Source: Oceanospirillaceae bacterium (GTDB taxonomy: Bacteria > Pseudomonadota > Gammaproteobacteria > Pseudomonadales > Balneatricaceae). From it: a DNA stretch of 64,000 bases. Positions 26,593 through 37,603 of this stretch are shown here, piece by piece. Below the pieces are notes generated by a model that was given only the letters and a program-made list of their open reading frames with translations, did no database searches and was not told where the DNA came from. The stretch spans positions 180,517 through 244,516 of the forward strand of contig JABSQZ010000003.1 of NCBI GenBank assembly GCA_013215505.1. Direction: 5' to 3'. The translations under genes were made by a program, and so were the position numbers. The number at the start of each line of letters is the position of its first letter. Positions within the stretch are counted from its first letter, which is position 1.

Positions 26593-28908
26593 ATGAAAAG
26601 ACAGTTAGGGTTACTACTTGGATTTTTGTTCTGGACTAACATTGCCTTTGCTGCGTTTGACGCATTTAAAGTGCAAGATATTCGCATTGAAGGTATTCAG
26701 CGGATAGAGCCGGGTGTGGTCTTTCGAAACTTCCCGATCAGTACCGGGGACGTAATTCTGCAGCAAAGTTTGAGTGCAGCGGTTAAAAAACTCTATCAAT
26801 CAGGATACTTCCAGGATATTCAGATCGAGCGCGAAGGTCATGTTCTGATCCTTAAAATTGTCGAGCGTCCCGCTATTAGTAAAATCCGTCTCAAAGGCAA
26901 TAAAGTCTTAAAGGACGAGCAGCTATTAGAGGGCTTAGAGCGATCAGGTCTGAAAGAGGGGGTGGTCTTTAAACGCTCGGCACTAGAGAAAATCAAGACT
27001 GATTTAAAAAATGTGTATGCCTCGCAAGGTCGTTATAATGCTCAAATTGAAGCAAAAATTGAACCGACTACCGGTAATAGAATCGCGATAAATATTAACA
27101 TTGTGGAAGGCCGTATTGCCCTGATTAACCATATTAATATCATTGGCAATACGGTGTTTGAGGATGATGAGCTAAAAGAGTTATTTAAGTCACAGTTACC
27201 TACCTGGTGGTCCTGGATCAGTAAGAGCGATAGGTATTCACGTGAACGTCTGTCAGCGGATATTGAACGGCTGCGCTCACACTATTTAGATCGCGGTTAC
27301 ATCAATTTTAATGTCACTTCCACTCAAGTTTCAATTTCTCCTGACAAACGCAATGTTTTTATCAGCATCAATGTATCTGAAGGGGCCAAATTCAGTGTCG
27401 GTGAAATCAGCATTAAGGGTAAACTAGTCGTCTCGGAAAGTGCATTGAGAAACGTTTTAGGTTTTAAAGCAGGCGATACTTTTTCTCGGGAATTGTTGAT
27501 AAAATCCAGGGAAAAAATGCTCAAAGTGTTAGGAAATGACGGATATATGTTTGCCAATATACAGCCTGTTACCGATGCTGTTGAAGGCGATATTGTAGAT
27601 ATTAAGTTTCTGTTAAATCCAGGAAAACGCACTTACGTACGGCGAATTAACATCAAAGGCAACGAAAAAACTGCCGATCTGGTAATACGTCGTCAATTAA
27701 AGCAAATGGAATCCGCGTTAGCTTCAAGTGAAAAAATCACTAAATCCAAAGAAAGTCTGGACAGATCCGGATTCTTTTCCGAGGTCTCTATAGCCACTAC
27801 CCCGGTAGCGGGAACTGATGATCAAATTGATGTGGATTTAACGGTACAAGAACGCGCTTCCGGCAATTTTACTGCCAGTGTCGGCTACTCGCAAACAGAT
27901 AATATTATTCTCAATTTTGCACTTAGCCAGGATAACTTCTTCGGCTCTGGCAACCGAGTGGGGATAGAGGTGACTAAATCCAGCGCCAAGAAAGAGATCA
28001 GATTCGACTATCTGAATCCTTTCTACACTGTTGACGGGGTAAGCAGAGGTTTCGATGTGTATTTCCGAAATGAAGATTTCGAGGAAAACTCCTCCAGTAA
28101 ATATAAAATTGACGACTACGGAGTCGGGGTATCATTCGGTTATCCCATTAATGAATACCAGCGTATCTCGGTGAGGTTTGGTGCTGAAAAAATTAAGATC
28201 GAGCCCAATGCCATTACCAGTACTGAAGTTTCAAGTTACATTGCAAGCAACGGCTCTGATTTTACCAATACCAATGCTACCTTGAGCTGGTCCGAGAATC
28301 GAATGAACCGCTATATTTTCCCCACTCGAGGGAGTCAGCAGAGAGTGAGTTTAGAGGTTTCTATTCCCGGCAGTGACCTCAGTTATTATCGATTGACTTA
28401 TGACGGTAGCTGGATCAAACCATTGAGTGAAAATGAGAAATGGCTAGTTGGTGCCCGCGGGAATGTGGGTTATTCAGAAAAGCTTGGCAACAAAGACTAC
28501 CCCTTCTTTAAAAACTACTTTGCCGGTGGTATTGGTTCTATGCGGGGAGTGTCTGCAAACTCACTGGGAGCGAGAGATAGTTTACAAGATCCTATCGGTG
28601 GCAATGTTTTAGTTACTGGAGGTGCCGACCTGGTTTTTCCAATGCTCGGTGTGACCGATGATAAAAAATATCGGACTTCACTGTTTGTTGATTTCGGCGG
28701 GGTCTACTCGACTAATTGTCTGACCGGCACTGCTGATTCCAGCTGTAATTCGGGGGTAAACTTGGATGACCTGAAATACTCAGCAGGACTCGGTTTTACC
28801 TGGTTGACACCTCTGGGGCCGCTGACATTCTCCTATGCGAAACTGTTAAACAAGGATGCCGGTGACGACCCTAAAGCCTTTGACTTTACTTTGGGCGGAA
28901 CCTTTTAA
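26593..28908 (+). CDS. bamA: Outer-membrane protein assembly factor BamA
   Basis: 771 residues. Central subunit of the BAM complex that inserts beta-barrel proteins in the outer membrane. Signal peptide ends near NIAFAAFD; five POTRA domains follow (first KVQDIRIEGIQRIEPGVV), then the 16-strand barrel with the conserved GGIGSMRGVSANSLG loop (lid RGF-like motif as MRGVS) and a C-terminal FDFTLGGTF. The ATG at 26593 follows AGAAGGA. Skp, usually encoded directly downstream, is missing. Confidence 0.98.
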   Translation: MKRQLGLLLGFLFWTNIAFAAFDAFKVQDIRIEGIQRIEPGVVFRNFPISTGDVILQQSLSAAVKKLYQSGYFQDIQIEREGHVLILKIVERPAISKIRLKGNKVLKDEQLLEGLERSGLKEGVVFKRSALEKIKTDLKNVYASQGRYNAQIEAKIEPTTGNRIAININIVEGRIALINHINIIGNTVFEDDELKELFKSQLPTWWSWISKSDRYSRERLSADIERLRSHYLDRGYINFNVTSTQVSISPDKRNVFISINVSEGAKFSVGEISIKGKLVVSESALRNVLGFKAGDTFSRELLIKSREKMLKVLGNDGYMFANIQPVTDAVEGDIVDIKFLLNPGKRTYVRRINIKGNEKTADLVIRRQLKQMESALASSEKITKSKESLDRSGFFSEVSIATTPVAGTDDQIDVDLTVQERASGNFTASVGYSQTDNIILNFALSQDNFFGSGNRVGIEVTKSSAKKEIRFDYLNPFYTVDGVSRGFDVYFRNEDFEENSSSKYKIDDYGVGVSFGYPINEYQRISVRFGAEKIKIEPNAITSTEVSSYIASNGSDFTNTNATLSWSENRMNRYIFPTRGSQQRVSLEVSIPGSDLSYYRLTYDGSWIKPLSENEKWLVGARGNVGYSEKLGNKDYPFFKNYFAGGIGSMRGVSANSLGARDSLQDPIGGNVLVTGGADLVFPMLGVTDDKKYRTSLFVDFGGVYSTNCLTGTADSSCNSGVNLDDLKYSAGLGFTWLTPLGPLTFSYAKLLNKDAGDDPKAFDFTLGGTF

Positions 28909-28941
28909 AAGCGGCTGGTTGTAAAGTTTTCGAGGTGGCAA

Positions 28942-29979
28942 GTGTTTAGTATTGCGCAAATAGCAGAATATGTACAAGGGCAAGTGATAGGTGACGATAA
29001 ACTGCAAATAGCCGAGCTATCAGCTTTGACTTCATCAAAGACTGGCTGTATTAGCTTTTGTGCGCGCAGCCAATCCGTGAAGGAGCTTAGTTGCTGTGAA
29101 GCATCGGTAGTTCTAGTACTGGAAAAAGATAAACACTTAGTAAAACATACGGCAATAGTAGTAGAAGACCCCTATTTAGCTTTTGCTAAAATCAGCCAAT
29201 GGTTTGATTGGCGCGATAGCATACAGCCAGGGGTCGCCAAAAATACTGTTATAGCAGAGTCGGCTTTAATCTCCTCTTCTGCACAGATCTGTAGCTCAGT
29301 AGTGCTCGGTGAGAATGTATTGATCGAGGAAGGATGCTACATAGGCGCAAACACAGTTATTGGCGCCAACTGTAAAGTTGCAGCAAATAGCAGAATAGAA
29401 GCTAATGTTACTTTATACGCCAACGTGCATTTAGGAAAAAACTGCATAGTACACTCCGGTGCGGTATTGGGTGCCGATGGCTTTGGCTTTGCCAGAAAAG
29501 CCAGCGGCTGGCAGAAAATATATCAGCTCGGTGGCGTGCGCATCGGCGATGATGTTGAGATTGGGGCTTCTACCACTATAGATCGTGGCGCTCTGACTGA
29601 TACTATTATCGGCGATGGGGTTAAATTAGATAACCAAGTACAGATTGCCCACAATGTTTCGTTGGGGAAACACACAGCAATAGCTGGTTGTACTGCTATC
29701 GCAGGGAGTACCCATATTGGTGAGAACTGCACTATTGCCGGCATGTCTGGCGTGACCGGGCACCTGCAGATAGTGGCCAATACCCATATCACCGCGATGA
29801 GTTTAGTCAGTCATTCGATTAAAACTGCCGGTGTATATTCGTCTGGCACCGCGATTGAGCCTCATCAGAGCTGGAAACGCAATGTTGTCAGGTTCCGCGC
29901 TTTAGATAAGATGGCAAAGCGATTAAAAAGTTTAGAAAACGAAATGCAACAGTTTGCGCAAAAGGTTAAAGAAAAATGA
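28942..29979 (+). CDS. lpxD: UDP-3-O-acylglucosamine N-acyltransferase
   Basis: 345 residues. Third step of lipid A synthesis. N-terminal uridine-binding domain, then left-handed beta-helix hexapeptide repeats (VIEANV-, [24 protein letters not shown] pattern), catalytic His in [11 protein letters not shown], and a C-terminal helix (residues about 310-345). The GTG start at 28942 has CGAGG upstream. It lies 33 bases after bamA and overlaps fabZ by four bases. Confidence 0.97.
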   Translation: MFSIAQIAEYVQGQVIGDDKLQIAELSALTSSKTGCISFCARSQSVKELSCCEASVVLVLEKDKHLVKHTAIVVEDPYLAFAKISQWFDWRDSIQPGVAKNTVIAESALISSSAQICSSVVLGENVLIEEGCYIGANTVIGANCKVAANSRIEANVTLYANVHLGKNCIVHSGAVLGADGFGFARKASGWQKIYQLGGVRIGDDVEIGASTTIDRGALTDTIIGDGVKLDNQVQIAHNVSLGKHTAIAGCTAIAGSTHIGENCTIAGMSGVTGHLQIVANTHITAMSLVSHSIKTAGVYSSGTAIEPHQSWKRNVVRFRALDKMAKRLKSLENEMQQFAQKVKEK

Positions 29980-30407
29980 TGGACGTTAATGAGATACGCC
30001 AATACCTGCCCCACAGATACCCATTTTTATTGGTAGATAGGGTAGAGGAACTAGTGCTTGGTGAATCGATTAAAGCATATAAAAATGTGACGATTAATGA
30101 ACCCTTTTTTAATGGTCACTTCCCTGACCTACCGGTTATGCCGGGAGTGTTAATACTCGAGGCAATGGCCCAGGCATCCGGGATACTCGGTTTTAAAAGC
30201 ATGGATAAAACACCACAAGATGGCTCTATGTATTATTTCGTTGGCTCAGATAAGTTACGCTTTAAAAAGCCAGTAGTACCGGGAGATAGACTGGACTTGT
30301 TTTCTACTGTTGTTTCGCAGAGACGTGGTATCTGGAAATTCGATGTCCGGGCTGAAGTGGCCGGGAAGCTTGTCAGCTCAGCGACTATCCTCTGTGCGGA
30401 CCGCTAG
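29976..30407 (+). CDS. fabZ: 3-hydroxyacyl-ACP dehydratase FabZ
   Basis: 143 residues. Dehydrates 3-hydroxyacyl-ACP in fatty acid elongation and competes with lipid A synthesis for the same substrate, hence the conserved position. Hot-dog fold with catalytic His in [22 protein letters not shown] (active His and Glu present). The start overlaps the lpxD stop (ATGATG). Confidence 0.98.
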   Translation: MMDVNEIRQYLPHRYPFLLVDRVEELVLGESIKAYKNVTINEPFFNGHFPDLPVMPGVLILEAMAQASGILGFKSMDKTPQDGSMYYFVGSDKLRFKKPVVPGDRLDLFSTVVSQRRGIWKFDVRAEVAGKLVSSATILCADR

Positions 30408-30416
30408 GTATATATC

Positions 30417-31205
30417 TTGATAGATTCAAAATTACTTATACACCCTAGTGCTATCATTGATCCCTCGGCGGTGTTAGCAGCAGGTGTCAGTGTCGGTCCC
30501 TGGACAATTATTGGTGCGGGCGTCGAAATTGCAGAAAATACAAAAATTGCCTCACATGTGGTTATTAAAGGCCCCTGCAAAATAGGCAGAAACAATCAGA
30601 TTTATCAGTTTAGTAGCATTGGCGAAGACTGCCAGGACAAAAAGTACCAAGGCGAAAAGACCTATTTGCAGATAGGTGACGACAATATCTTTCGCGAGAG
30701 CTGTACTATTCACCGGGGCACTGTTCAGGACAATGCACTGACCAAAATTGGCAACAGAAATTTGTTCATGGTAAATGTCCATGTCGCGCATGACTGTGAG
30801 ATAGGCGATGATGTAATTATGGCCAATAACTCTGCGGCGGCGGGGCATGTGCGGATTTCTGATAGAGCAATTTTAGGCGGTTTTACTGCTGTGCATCAAT
30901 TCTGCCATATTGGCGCTTCTGTAATGTGTGCTGCGGGAACGGTTATATTTAAAGATGTACCTGCCTTTGTCATGAGCGGTGGCAACCCGGCTAAACCCTT
31001 TGGTATTAATGCAGAGGGCTTAAAGCGCAGCGGTTATAGCCCAGAGTCAATTAGCCAAATCAAGCGCGCCTATAAAATAATCTATCGACAACAGCACTCT
31101 ATGGAAGATGCGATTAGCAAGTTGCAGGCAATGTTGGCGGATACGCCGGAAATCGAAACCTTGTTAACTTCACTACAGCAATCAACCAGGGGCATTATTC
31201 GCTAG
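30417..31205 (+). CDS. lpxA: UDP-N-acetylglucosamine acyltransferase
   Basis: 262 residues. First acyl transfer of lipid A synthesis. Hexapeptide beta-helix repeats from the N-terminus (IHPSAIIDPSAVLAAGVSVG), catalytic His in NVHVAHDCEIGDDV, and the C-terminal helical part. The start is TTG at 30417, about 8 bases after AGG, in the usual position after fabZ. The stop overlaps the lpxB start. Confidence 0.97.
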   Translation: MIDSKLLIHPSAIIDPSAVLAAGVSVGPWTIIGAGVEIAENTKIASHVVIKGPCKIGRNNQIYQFSSIGEDCQDKKYQGEKTYLQIGDDNIFRESCTIHRGTVQDNALTKIGNRNLFMVNVHVAHDCEIGDDVIMANNSAAAGHVRISDRAILGGFTAVHQFCHIGASVMCAAGTVIFKDVPAFVMSGGNPAKPFGINAEGLKRSGYSPESISQIKRAYKIIYRQQHSMEDAISKLQAMLADTPEIETLLTSLQQSTRGIIR

Positions 31206-32353
31206 TGCCTAAGCTCAAGGTAGCGATTATTGCCGGAGAAGCCTCTGGCGATATTTTAGGCGGTGGCCTTATCGAAGCTTTTAAGGCCCGCTATCCGGAT
31301 GCAGAGTTCTACGGTATAGGTGGTGACTTGATGATAGCTCAAGGCCTCATTCCAGTCGCAGCCATGGAACAGCTCTCAGTAATGGGCCTATTTGAAGTCC
31401 TGGCCAGGTTGCCATCGCTTCTCAAATTACGCAAAAAATTGATTGCAGATTTTATCAGCTCGCCACCGGATTTATTTATTGGTATAGATGCCCCAGATTT
31501 CAATCTTAATATTGAATTGGCATTAAAAAAAGCCGGGATATTGACAGTGCACTATGTCAGTCCATCGGTTTGGGCCTGGAAACACAAGCGCATATACAAA
31601 ATCAAACAAGCGGTTGATTTGCTGTTAACACTGTTTCCCTTTGAGCAACAGCACTATAGTGCTACCTCGCAAAAAATTGCTTTTGTCGGCCATCCACTGG
31701 CTAAGCTGATCCCGCAACAATACGACCAAGATCAATACAAATTGCAGTTAGGTTTTAAAACTGAAGATACTTTGGTCGCACTGTTACCGGGTAGCAGAAG
31801 CAGTGAGACTAAATACCTGACTCCAGTATTTTTGCGGACCGCCCAGTTATTATGCGAAAAGCATCCACAGGTGCGTTTTGTGCTGCCCGCGGCTAATCAA
31901 TATCGATACGATGAAATAGCGCTGTTATTACAAGCGTATCGCAAATTGCCGGTTAGATTGATTTTACAGGACTCTAGAACTGCTATGGCTGCTGCGGATG
32001 CCATTTTAATAGCATCTGGCACTGCAACTCTTGAGGCGGCACTATTAGCTAAACCTATGGTAGTAGCTTATAAAATGGCGGCACTGACTTACGCCATTTA
32101 CTCACGGATGTTAAGGGTGAAATATATCTCACTGCCAAATTTGTTGGCCGATGAAATGCTGGTACCAGAACGGCTACAAAATCAAGCTAATCCAGAACTG
32201 CTCTGTGACGAACTAGAGCAAGCGCTATTTAACAAGCAGCAACGCGATTATCAAATTAGTAAACTGAAACAAATACATCAGCAGCTGGATTTGCCCGCTA
32301 ATGAGCGGGCAGTCGATGCAATCGTCGATTTGTTAAAGGTTAAAACCAGTTAA
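31205..32353 (+). CDS. lpxB: Lipid-A-disaccharide synthase
   Basis: 382 residues. A GT-B-fold glycosyltransferase joining UDP-2,3-diacylglucosamine and lipid X. Motifs: IIAGEASGDILGGGLIEA, FIGIDAPDFNL, YVSPSVWAWK, LLPGSRSSE and ASGTATLEAALL. The start is GTG overlapping the lpxA stop (TAGTG). Completes the lpxD-fabZ-lpxA-lpxB set. Confidence 0.98.
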   Translation: MPKLKVAIIAGEASGDILGGGLIEAFKARYPDAEFYGIGGDLMIAQGLIPVAAMEQLSVMGLFEVLARLPSLLKLRKKLIADFISSPPDLFIGIDAPDFNLNIELALKKAGILTVHYVSPSVWAWKHKRIYKIKQAVDLLLTLFPFEQQHYSATSQKIAFVGHPLAKLIPQQYDQDQYKLQLGFKTEDTLVALLPGSRSSETKYLTPVFLRTAQLLCEKHPQVRFVLPAANQYRYDEIALLLQAYRKLPVRLILQDSRTAMAAADAILIASGTATLEAALLAKPMVVAYKMAALTYAIYSRMLRVKYISLPNLLADEMLVPERLQNQANPELLCDELEQALFNKQQRDYQISKLKQIHQQLDLPANERAVDAIVDLLKVKTS

Positions 32354-32367
32354 ACTTAGAGAGTTAA

Positions 32368-32964
32368 ATGGAAAATCTAGAACAGTATAAGTCCATCGCT
32401 AAACTGGCTGGCTGCGACGAGGTGGGCCGAGGTCCCCTAGTCGGAGATGTCGTTGCAGCGGCTGTGATCTTGGACCCTGCCAGGCCAATTGCTGGGTTGG
32501 CCGATTCCAAAAAGCTCAGTGAAAAGAAGCGCGAATACCTGTACCAACAAATCATCGATAATGCTCTGTGTTATGCATTGGGCAGGGCATCAGCGCAAGA
32601 AATTGATCAAATCAATATTTTACATGCCAGTATGTTGGCGATGCAGCGCAGTATTCTCGGTTTATCAATTGCCCCGCAAATGGTTTTAGTCGATGGTAAC
32701 CGCTGCCCCAAGATCGACTATCCCTGTGTGGCGATTGTCAAAGGGGATGCCAAGGTAGCCGCTATCAGTGCCGCATCGATACTGGCCAAAGTAGTCCGTG
32801 ACAGAGAGATGCTGGCGCTGCATGCCCTGCATCCAGAATACGGTTTTGACCGTCACAAAGGCTACCCTACCAAAGATCATATGGCAGCGCTGGTGAAATA
32901 TGGGCCATTACCAGGGTACCGTAAAAGTTTTAAGCCCGTGAAAATGTTATTAGCAACAAGTTAA
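32368..32964 (+). CDS. rnhB: Ribonuclease HII
   Basis: 198 residues. Cuts RNA in RNA-DNA hybrids and removes misincorporated ribonucleotides. Catalytic DEDD set: [26 protein letters not shown] and [11 protein letters not shown]. The ATG follows GAGAGTTAA. Stands in the conserved lpxB-rnhB-dnaE order. Confidence 0.97.
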   Translation: MENLEQYKSIAKLAGCDEVGRGPLVGDVVAAAVILDPARPIAGLADSKKLSEKKREYLYQQIIDNALCYALGRASAQEIDQINILHASMLAMQRSILGLSIAPQMVLVDGNRCPKIDYPCVAIVKGDAKVAAISAASILAKVVRDREMLALHALHPEYGFDRHKGYPTKDHMAALVKYGPLPGYRKSFKPVKMLLATS

Positions 32965-32977
32965 CCGCAGGATTTAT

Positions 32978-35900
32978 ATGTCTCATTCTTTTGTCCATCT
33001 TCGTGCCCATACTGAATACTCAGTAGTAGATGGTCTCTGCCGTATTAAAGCACTGGTTGCTGCCGCTAAAGATGGCTGTATGCCTGCGGTAGCAGTGACC
33101 GATCATATCAACTTGTTTGCATTGATAAAATTCTTCAAAGCGGCCACTGGCGCGGGCATAAAGCCTATCTGTGGTGCTGACTTGTTAGTCTTAAATGATG
33201 ATGATATGCACAGTGAACCCTTTGTCATTACCTTATTGGCGCAAGATGCCTTAGGTTATCGCAATCTGATGGAGTTAATTTCCAGGGCGTATGAGCAAGG
33301 GCAGAATTTTGTTCTAGACAAAGTGATCATTAAAAAAAGCTGGTTAATAGAAAAGACTGAGGGTTTGATTGCGCTGTCAGCCGCCGGAAAAGGCGAAGTG
33401 GGTCGTGCTCTGCTGGCGGATGGTGGAACGGCTGAAGTTATTTTGCAGCAGTGGATGTCAGCCTTTCCCAATAGGTACTATCTTGAATTACAGCGTACCG
33501 GTCGCAGCGGTGAAAATGAACTGGTAGAGCTCAGTGTTGCGCTAGCGGGAAAAAATTCTTGCCCGGTAGTCGCTACCAACGATGTGATGTTCGTTAAAAC
33601 CTCGGATTTTGATGCCCATGAAGCCCGGGTCTGTATCAATCAGAGCCGAGTGCTGGACGATCCGAAAAGGCCCAGGGATTATAGCGAGCAACAGTATTTT
33701 CGCAGCAGTGAAGAAATGACAGAGCTGTTTTCTGATATTCCCTCTGCAATCGAAAATACTCTGCAGATAGCCCAGCGATGTAACATTGAATTAGATTTAG
33801 GCACCTATTATTTACCGAAATATCCTATCCCCGAAGGGATGACAATGGATGAGTTCTTTCGCGATGTGTCAGAGAGGGGATTGGAAGAGCGGCTTGCAGT
33901 ACTACTGGATAAAGAAGACCCCCAATACCAGCAAAAGCGCAAAGTTTATTACGATCGACTGGAATTTGAATTAGAAATTATTATTCAAATGGGCTTTCCA
34001 GGCTATTTTCTGATCGTAATGGATTTTATCAAATGGGGTAAAGATAACGATATTCCAGTGGGGCCTGGCCGTGGATCTGGAGCGGGATCGCTGATTGCTT
34101 ATGCACAGAAAATTACCGACTTAGACCCCTTGGAATACGATTTGCTGTTTGAGAGATTCCTCAACCCTGAAAGGGTCTCTATGCCAGATTTCGATATCGA
34201 TTTCTGCATGGATAACCGGGATAAAGTTATAGACTATGTAGCCAGGACTTATGGGCGGGACGCGGTATCGCAAATTGTTACATTTGGTACTATGGCGGCC
34301 AAGGCGGTAGTGCGGGATGTAGCCCGGGTGCAGGGAAAACCTTTCGGTCTGGCCGATAAACTATCCAAACTTATTCCCTTTGAAGTGGGAATTACCCTGA
34401 CCAAAGCTATGGAGATAGAACCGGCACTGGCCGAATTTGTCAAGGGCAGTGAAGAAGCTCAAGAGATCATGGATATGGCCCTTAAGCTCGAAGGGACGGT
34501 CCGTGGCACAGGTAAACATGCCGGTGGAGTGGTGATTGCTCCGACTAAGCTGACCGATTTTTCCGCCACATTGTGTGATGCAGAAGGTAAGGGGCTGGTC
34601 ACTCAATTTGATAAAAATGATGTCGAAGAAGCGGGGCTGGTAAAATTCGATTTCTTAGGGTTGCGCACCTTAACTATTATCGATTGGACGCTGAAAACAA
34701 TTAACCAAGTGCGTCGTAAAACAGGTGAAGAAGACCTGGATATTGCGCTGATTGATCTTGAAGACCAACCGACCTTCGATTTACTCAAATCATCTGAGAC
34801 CACAGCAGTATTCCAACTTGAATCCAGTGGTATGAAAGACTTGGTCAGGAAACTGCAGCCGAGTAGATTTGAAGATATCATCGCCCTGGTAGCGCTGTTC
34901 AGGCCGGGGCCACTGCAGTCGGGCATGGTAGACGACTTCATTAACCGCAAGCACGGCAGGGCTGAGATGGCCTGGCCACACGCAGATTATCAACTGGATA
35001 TGCTGCAGCCGATACTAGAACCGACCTACGGTATTATCTTGTATCAGGAACAAATCATGCAGATAGCCCAGGTAATGGCTGGCTTTACCCTAGGCGGTGC
35101 TGACATGTTGCGCCGTGCTATGGGTAAAAAGAAGCCGGAGGAAATGGCCAAACAGCGCAGTGGTTTCCTCGAGGGCTGTCAGAAAAATAACATCGACCTG
35201 GATCTGGCCGGCAATATCTTTGACTTAGTGGAAAAATTCGCCGGTTACGGTTTTAACAAATCTCACTCAGCCGCCTATGCGCTGGTCTCTTATCAGACTG
35301 CCTGGCTGAAAAGACACTATCCGGCACCTTTTATGGCCGCGGTTATGTCGGCCGATATGCAGACCACCGAAAAAGTCGTAATCTTTGTTGAAGAATGTCG
35401 AAAGATGGGTATTCCACCGGCGTTGCCCAGTGTGCAAAACGGTGATTACAAATTCACAGTCGACGAATCTGGAACTATTATTTACGGTCTTGGAGCAATC
35501 AAAGGTGTCGGTGAGGGACCGATCGAAGCCATCATTGCAGCCCGAAATGATGGCAGTGGCAAATTTGTAGATTTGTACCAGTTTTGTGAACGAGTCGGGG
35601 CGAAAAAACTCAATAAAAGAGTAATGGAAGGGCTGATACGCTGTGGGGCGATGGATGAGTTAGGCCCCAGCAGAGCGGTGATGATGGCATCGATCAGCGA
35701 TGCCCTGAAAGCTGCAGATCAGAGTGCCCACAACCAGAACGCAGGCATGTTTGATCTGTTCGGCAACGATGATCAAGAACTGGCACGAGATCCCTTTGAA
35801 GAAAATTTAAATGTTCGCAACTGGACAGACAGAGAGCGCTTAAACGGTGAGCTGGATACTTTGGGTCTGTATTTGACCGGTCATCCGATCGATCAATATG

Positions 35901-36472
35901 AACGCGAATTGGCGAATTTCATCACTAAAAAGATTAGCGAAGTGACGCCAGCCCGTGGCGCAGTACAAAAAATCGCCGGCCTGATTGTCGATCAGCGAGT
36001 GATGAAAACTAAAAAGGGCGACAATCTCTGTTTTATCACTTTAGATGATAGGTCAGCGCGTATTGAGGTCACCTTGTTTGGTGATGTCTACGAACAGTAT
36101 CGGGATATTATCAAGAAAGATACCGTGGTTATTATGGAGGGAGAAATATCCAATGATGACTATTCAGGTGGTTTAAAAGTACGAGCAAACCGGTTAATCA
36201 ACATACCCCAGGCGCGCGCGCAATATGCACAAGCTATTCAAGTGCGCTGCTCGCAAGCCGATTTCAAAGGGAGAAAATTGAATCAGCTGAGTCGATTATT
36301 GTCCGGCTATAGAAATGACCAGGGATTACAGTTGTCTTTAAACTTCTCAATGGGCGAAGCCCGTGGACTGATTAATTTGGGTAACAGCTGGCGTGTGGAT
36401 GCCAGCGATGATTTAATAATCGCTCTGCAGGAACTCTTTGTTGAGGAAGCTGTTAACATCCACTACCTGTAG
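32978..36472 (+). CDS. dnaE: DNA polymerase III alpha subunit
   Basis: 1164 residues, the replicative polymerase subunit. N-terminal PHP domain (FVHLRAHTEYSVVDGL), the polymerase core with the catalytic Asp pair in MPDFDIDFCMDNRD (about 404) and the third Asp in KFDFLGLRTLTII, fingers and beta-clamp binding region, an OB fold (AGLIVDQRVMKTKKGDNLCFITLDD) and a tau-binding C-terminus. Length and motifs are normal. The stop is followed by a 162-base gap before accA. Confidence 0.98.
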   Translation: MSHSFVHLRAHTEYSVVDGLCRIKALVAAAKDGCMPAVAVTDHINLFALIKFFKAATGAGIKPICGADLLVLNDDDMHSEPFVITLLAQDALGYRNLMELISRAYEQGQNFVLDKVIIKKSWLIEKTEGLIALSAAGKGEVGRALLADGGTAEVILQQWMSAFPNRYYLELQRTGRSGENELVELSVALAGKNSCPVVATNDVMFVKTSDFDAHEARVCINQSRVLDDPKRPRDYSEQQYFRSSEEMTELFSDIPSAIENTLQIAQRCNIELDLGTYYLPKYPIPEGMTMDEFFRDVSERGLEERLAVLLDKEDPQYQQKRKVYYDRLEFELEIIIQMGFPGYFLIVMDFIKWGKDNDIPVGPGRGSGAGSLIAYAQKITDLDPLEYDLLFERFLNPERVSMPDFDIDFCMDNRDKVIDYVARTYGRDAVSQIVTFGTMAAKAVVRDVARVQGKPFGLADKLSKLIPFEVGITLTKAMEIEPALAEFVKGSEEAQEIMDMALKLEGTVRGTGKHAGGVVIAPTKLTDFSATLCDAEGKGLVTQFDKNDVEEAGLVKFDFLGLRTLTIIDWTLKTINQVRRKTGEEDLDIALIDLEDQPTFDLLKSSETTAVFQLESSGMKDLVRKLQPSRFEDIIALVALFRPGPLQSGMVDDFINRKHGRAEMAWPHADYQLDMLQPILEPTYGIILYQEQIMQIAQVMAGFTLGGADMLRRAMGKKKPEEMAKQRSGFLEGCQKNNIDLDLAGNIFDLVEKFAGYGFNKSHSAAYALVSYQTAWLKRHYPAPFMAAVMSADMQTTEKVVIFVEECRKMGIPPALPSVQNGDYKFTVDESGTIIYGLGAIKGVGEGPIEAIIAARNDGSGKFVDLYQFCERVGAKKLNKRVMEGLIRCGAMDELGPSRAVMMASISDALKAADQSAHNQNAGMFDLFGNDDQELARDPFEENLNVRNWTDRERLNGELDTLGLYLTGHPIDQYERELANFITKKISEVTPARGAVQKIAGLIVDQRVMKTKKGDNLCFITLDDRSARIEVTLFGDVYEQYRDIIKKDTVVIMEGEISNDDYSGGLKVRANRLINIPQARAQYAQAIQVRCSQADFKGRKLNQLSRLLSGYRNDQGLQLSLNFSMGEARGLINLGNSWRVDASDDLIIALQELFVEEAVNIHYL

Positions 36473-36578
36473 CGGCGGACGAGAACACATTTAGCTGTAA
36501 ATCGAATATTCAACGTTATGATTTATATAATTTTTGTACCAATGTCATGAATTTTTAGCGGTTGCACTAGTTATCTGG

Positions 36579-36607
36579 CTGACAGAACGGTAAAATTGGC
36601 CGTTAAT
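36579..36607 (+). promoter_or_regulatory. Candidate accA promoter
   Basis: CTGACA (36579-36584), 17 bases, GTTAAT (36602-36607), 27 bases before the accA ATG. Matches are five and four of six. No other good candidate was found in the dnaE-accA gap. Confidence 0.4.
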
Positions 36608-36634
36608 TTGATATTAAAAGCGGAATAAGAGCAG

Positions 36635-37588
36635 ATGAATCCGAATTATTTAGAGTTTGAGCAACCCATTGCCAAGCTTGAAACAAAAATTGAAGAGTTA
36701 AGACTTGTTGGTGAAAACACAGAAATCAACATTTCAGATGAACTTTCCAATCTTGAAGAAAAGAGCAGAAGCTTAACCAAAACTATTTTTAGTGATTTAT
36801 CCGCCTGGCAAGTTTCGCAGATCTCGCGCCATCCTCAACGCCCTTATACTTTGGATTATATCGATTATTTGATCGATGATTTTGAGGAAGTTCACGGTGA
36901 CAGACACTATGCCGATGATGCGGCACTGGTTTGTGGCATGGGTAGATTGGCAGGTAAGCCGGTCGTGGTAATCGGCCATCAGAAAGGCCGCACGGTAAAA
37001 GAGAAAGTACGCCGCAATTTTGGCATGCCCAGGCCCGAAGGTTACCGCAAAGCACTGCGGGTCATGGAAATGGCTGAGCGTTTTAAAATGCCTATCTTAA
37101 CTTTTATTGACACTCCTGGAGCTTATCCTGGAATTGGCGCTGAAGAGCGTGGCCAAAGTGAAGCTATCGCTTTCAACTTAGCTAAGATGTCTCAGCTTAA
37201 AACACCGATCATCTCTACAGTGATTGGTGAAGGTGGATCAGGCGGCGCTCTGGCTGTAGGCGTTTGCGACAAGTTGATGATGCTGCAATACTCAACCTAT
37301 TCTGTTATTTCTCCTGAAGGATGTGCATCAATACTCTGGAAGAGCGCCGATAAGGCCCCAGAGGCCGCTAAAGTCATGGGCATTACCTCTGACAGATTAT
37401 TCGAATTAGGTTTAGTGGATGAGGTGATTCCGGAGCCTTTAGGTGGAGTGCATAGATCTCCGAGGGAACTGGCTGCAACCTTAAAAACTCAGTTAGTTTC
37501 ATCGCTGGCTATTTTGTCTGAGCTGTCAGTTGATGATATGCTCGAGCGCCGATACCAGCGTTTGATGTCCTACGGTTTAAATGCATAA
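36635..37588 (+). CDS. accA: Acetyl-CoA carboxylase carboxyltransferase subunit alpha
   Basis: 317 residues. With AccD it transfers the carboxyl group from biotin to acetyl-CoA, making malonyl-CoA, the substrate of the fabY product above. Motifs: [13 protein letters not shown] at the N-terminus, [55 protein letters not shown] and [10 protein letters not shown]. The ATG follows GCGGAATAAGAG. Confidence 0.98.
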   Translation: MNPNYLEFEQPIAKLETKIEELRLVGENTEINISDELSNLEEKSRSLTKTIFSDLSAWQVSQISRHPQRPYTLDYIDYLIDDFEEVHGDRHYADDAALVCGMGRLAGKPVVVIGHQKGRTVKEKVRRNFGMPRPEGYRKALRVMEMAERFKMPILTFIDTPGAYPGIGAEERGQSEAIAFNLAKMSQLKTPIISTVIGEGGSGGALAVGVCDKLMMLQYSTYSVISPEGCASILWKSADKAPEAAKVMGITSDRLFELGLVDEVIPEPLGGVHRSPRELAATLKTQLVSSLAILSELSVDDMLERRYQRLMSYGLNA

Positions 37589-37603
37589 CATTTAAGAATT
37601 TTT

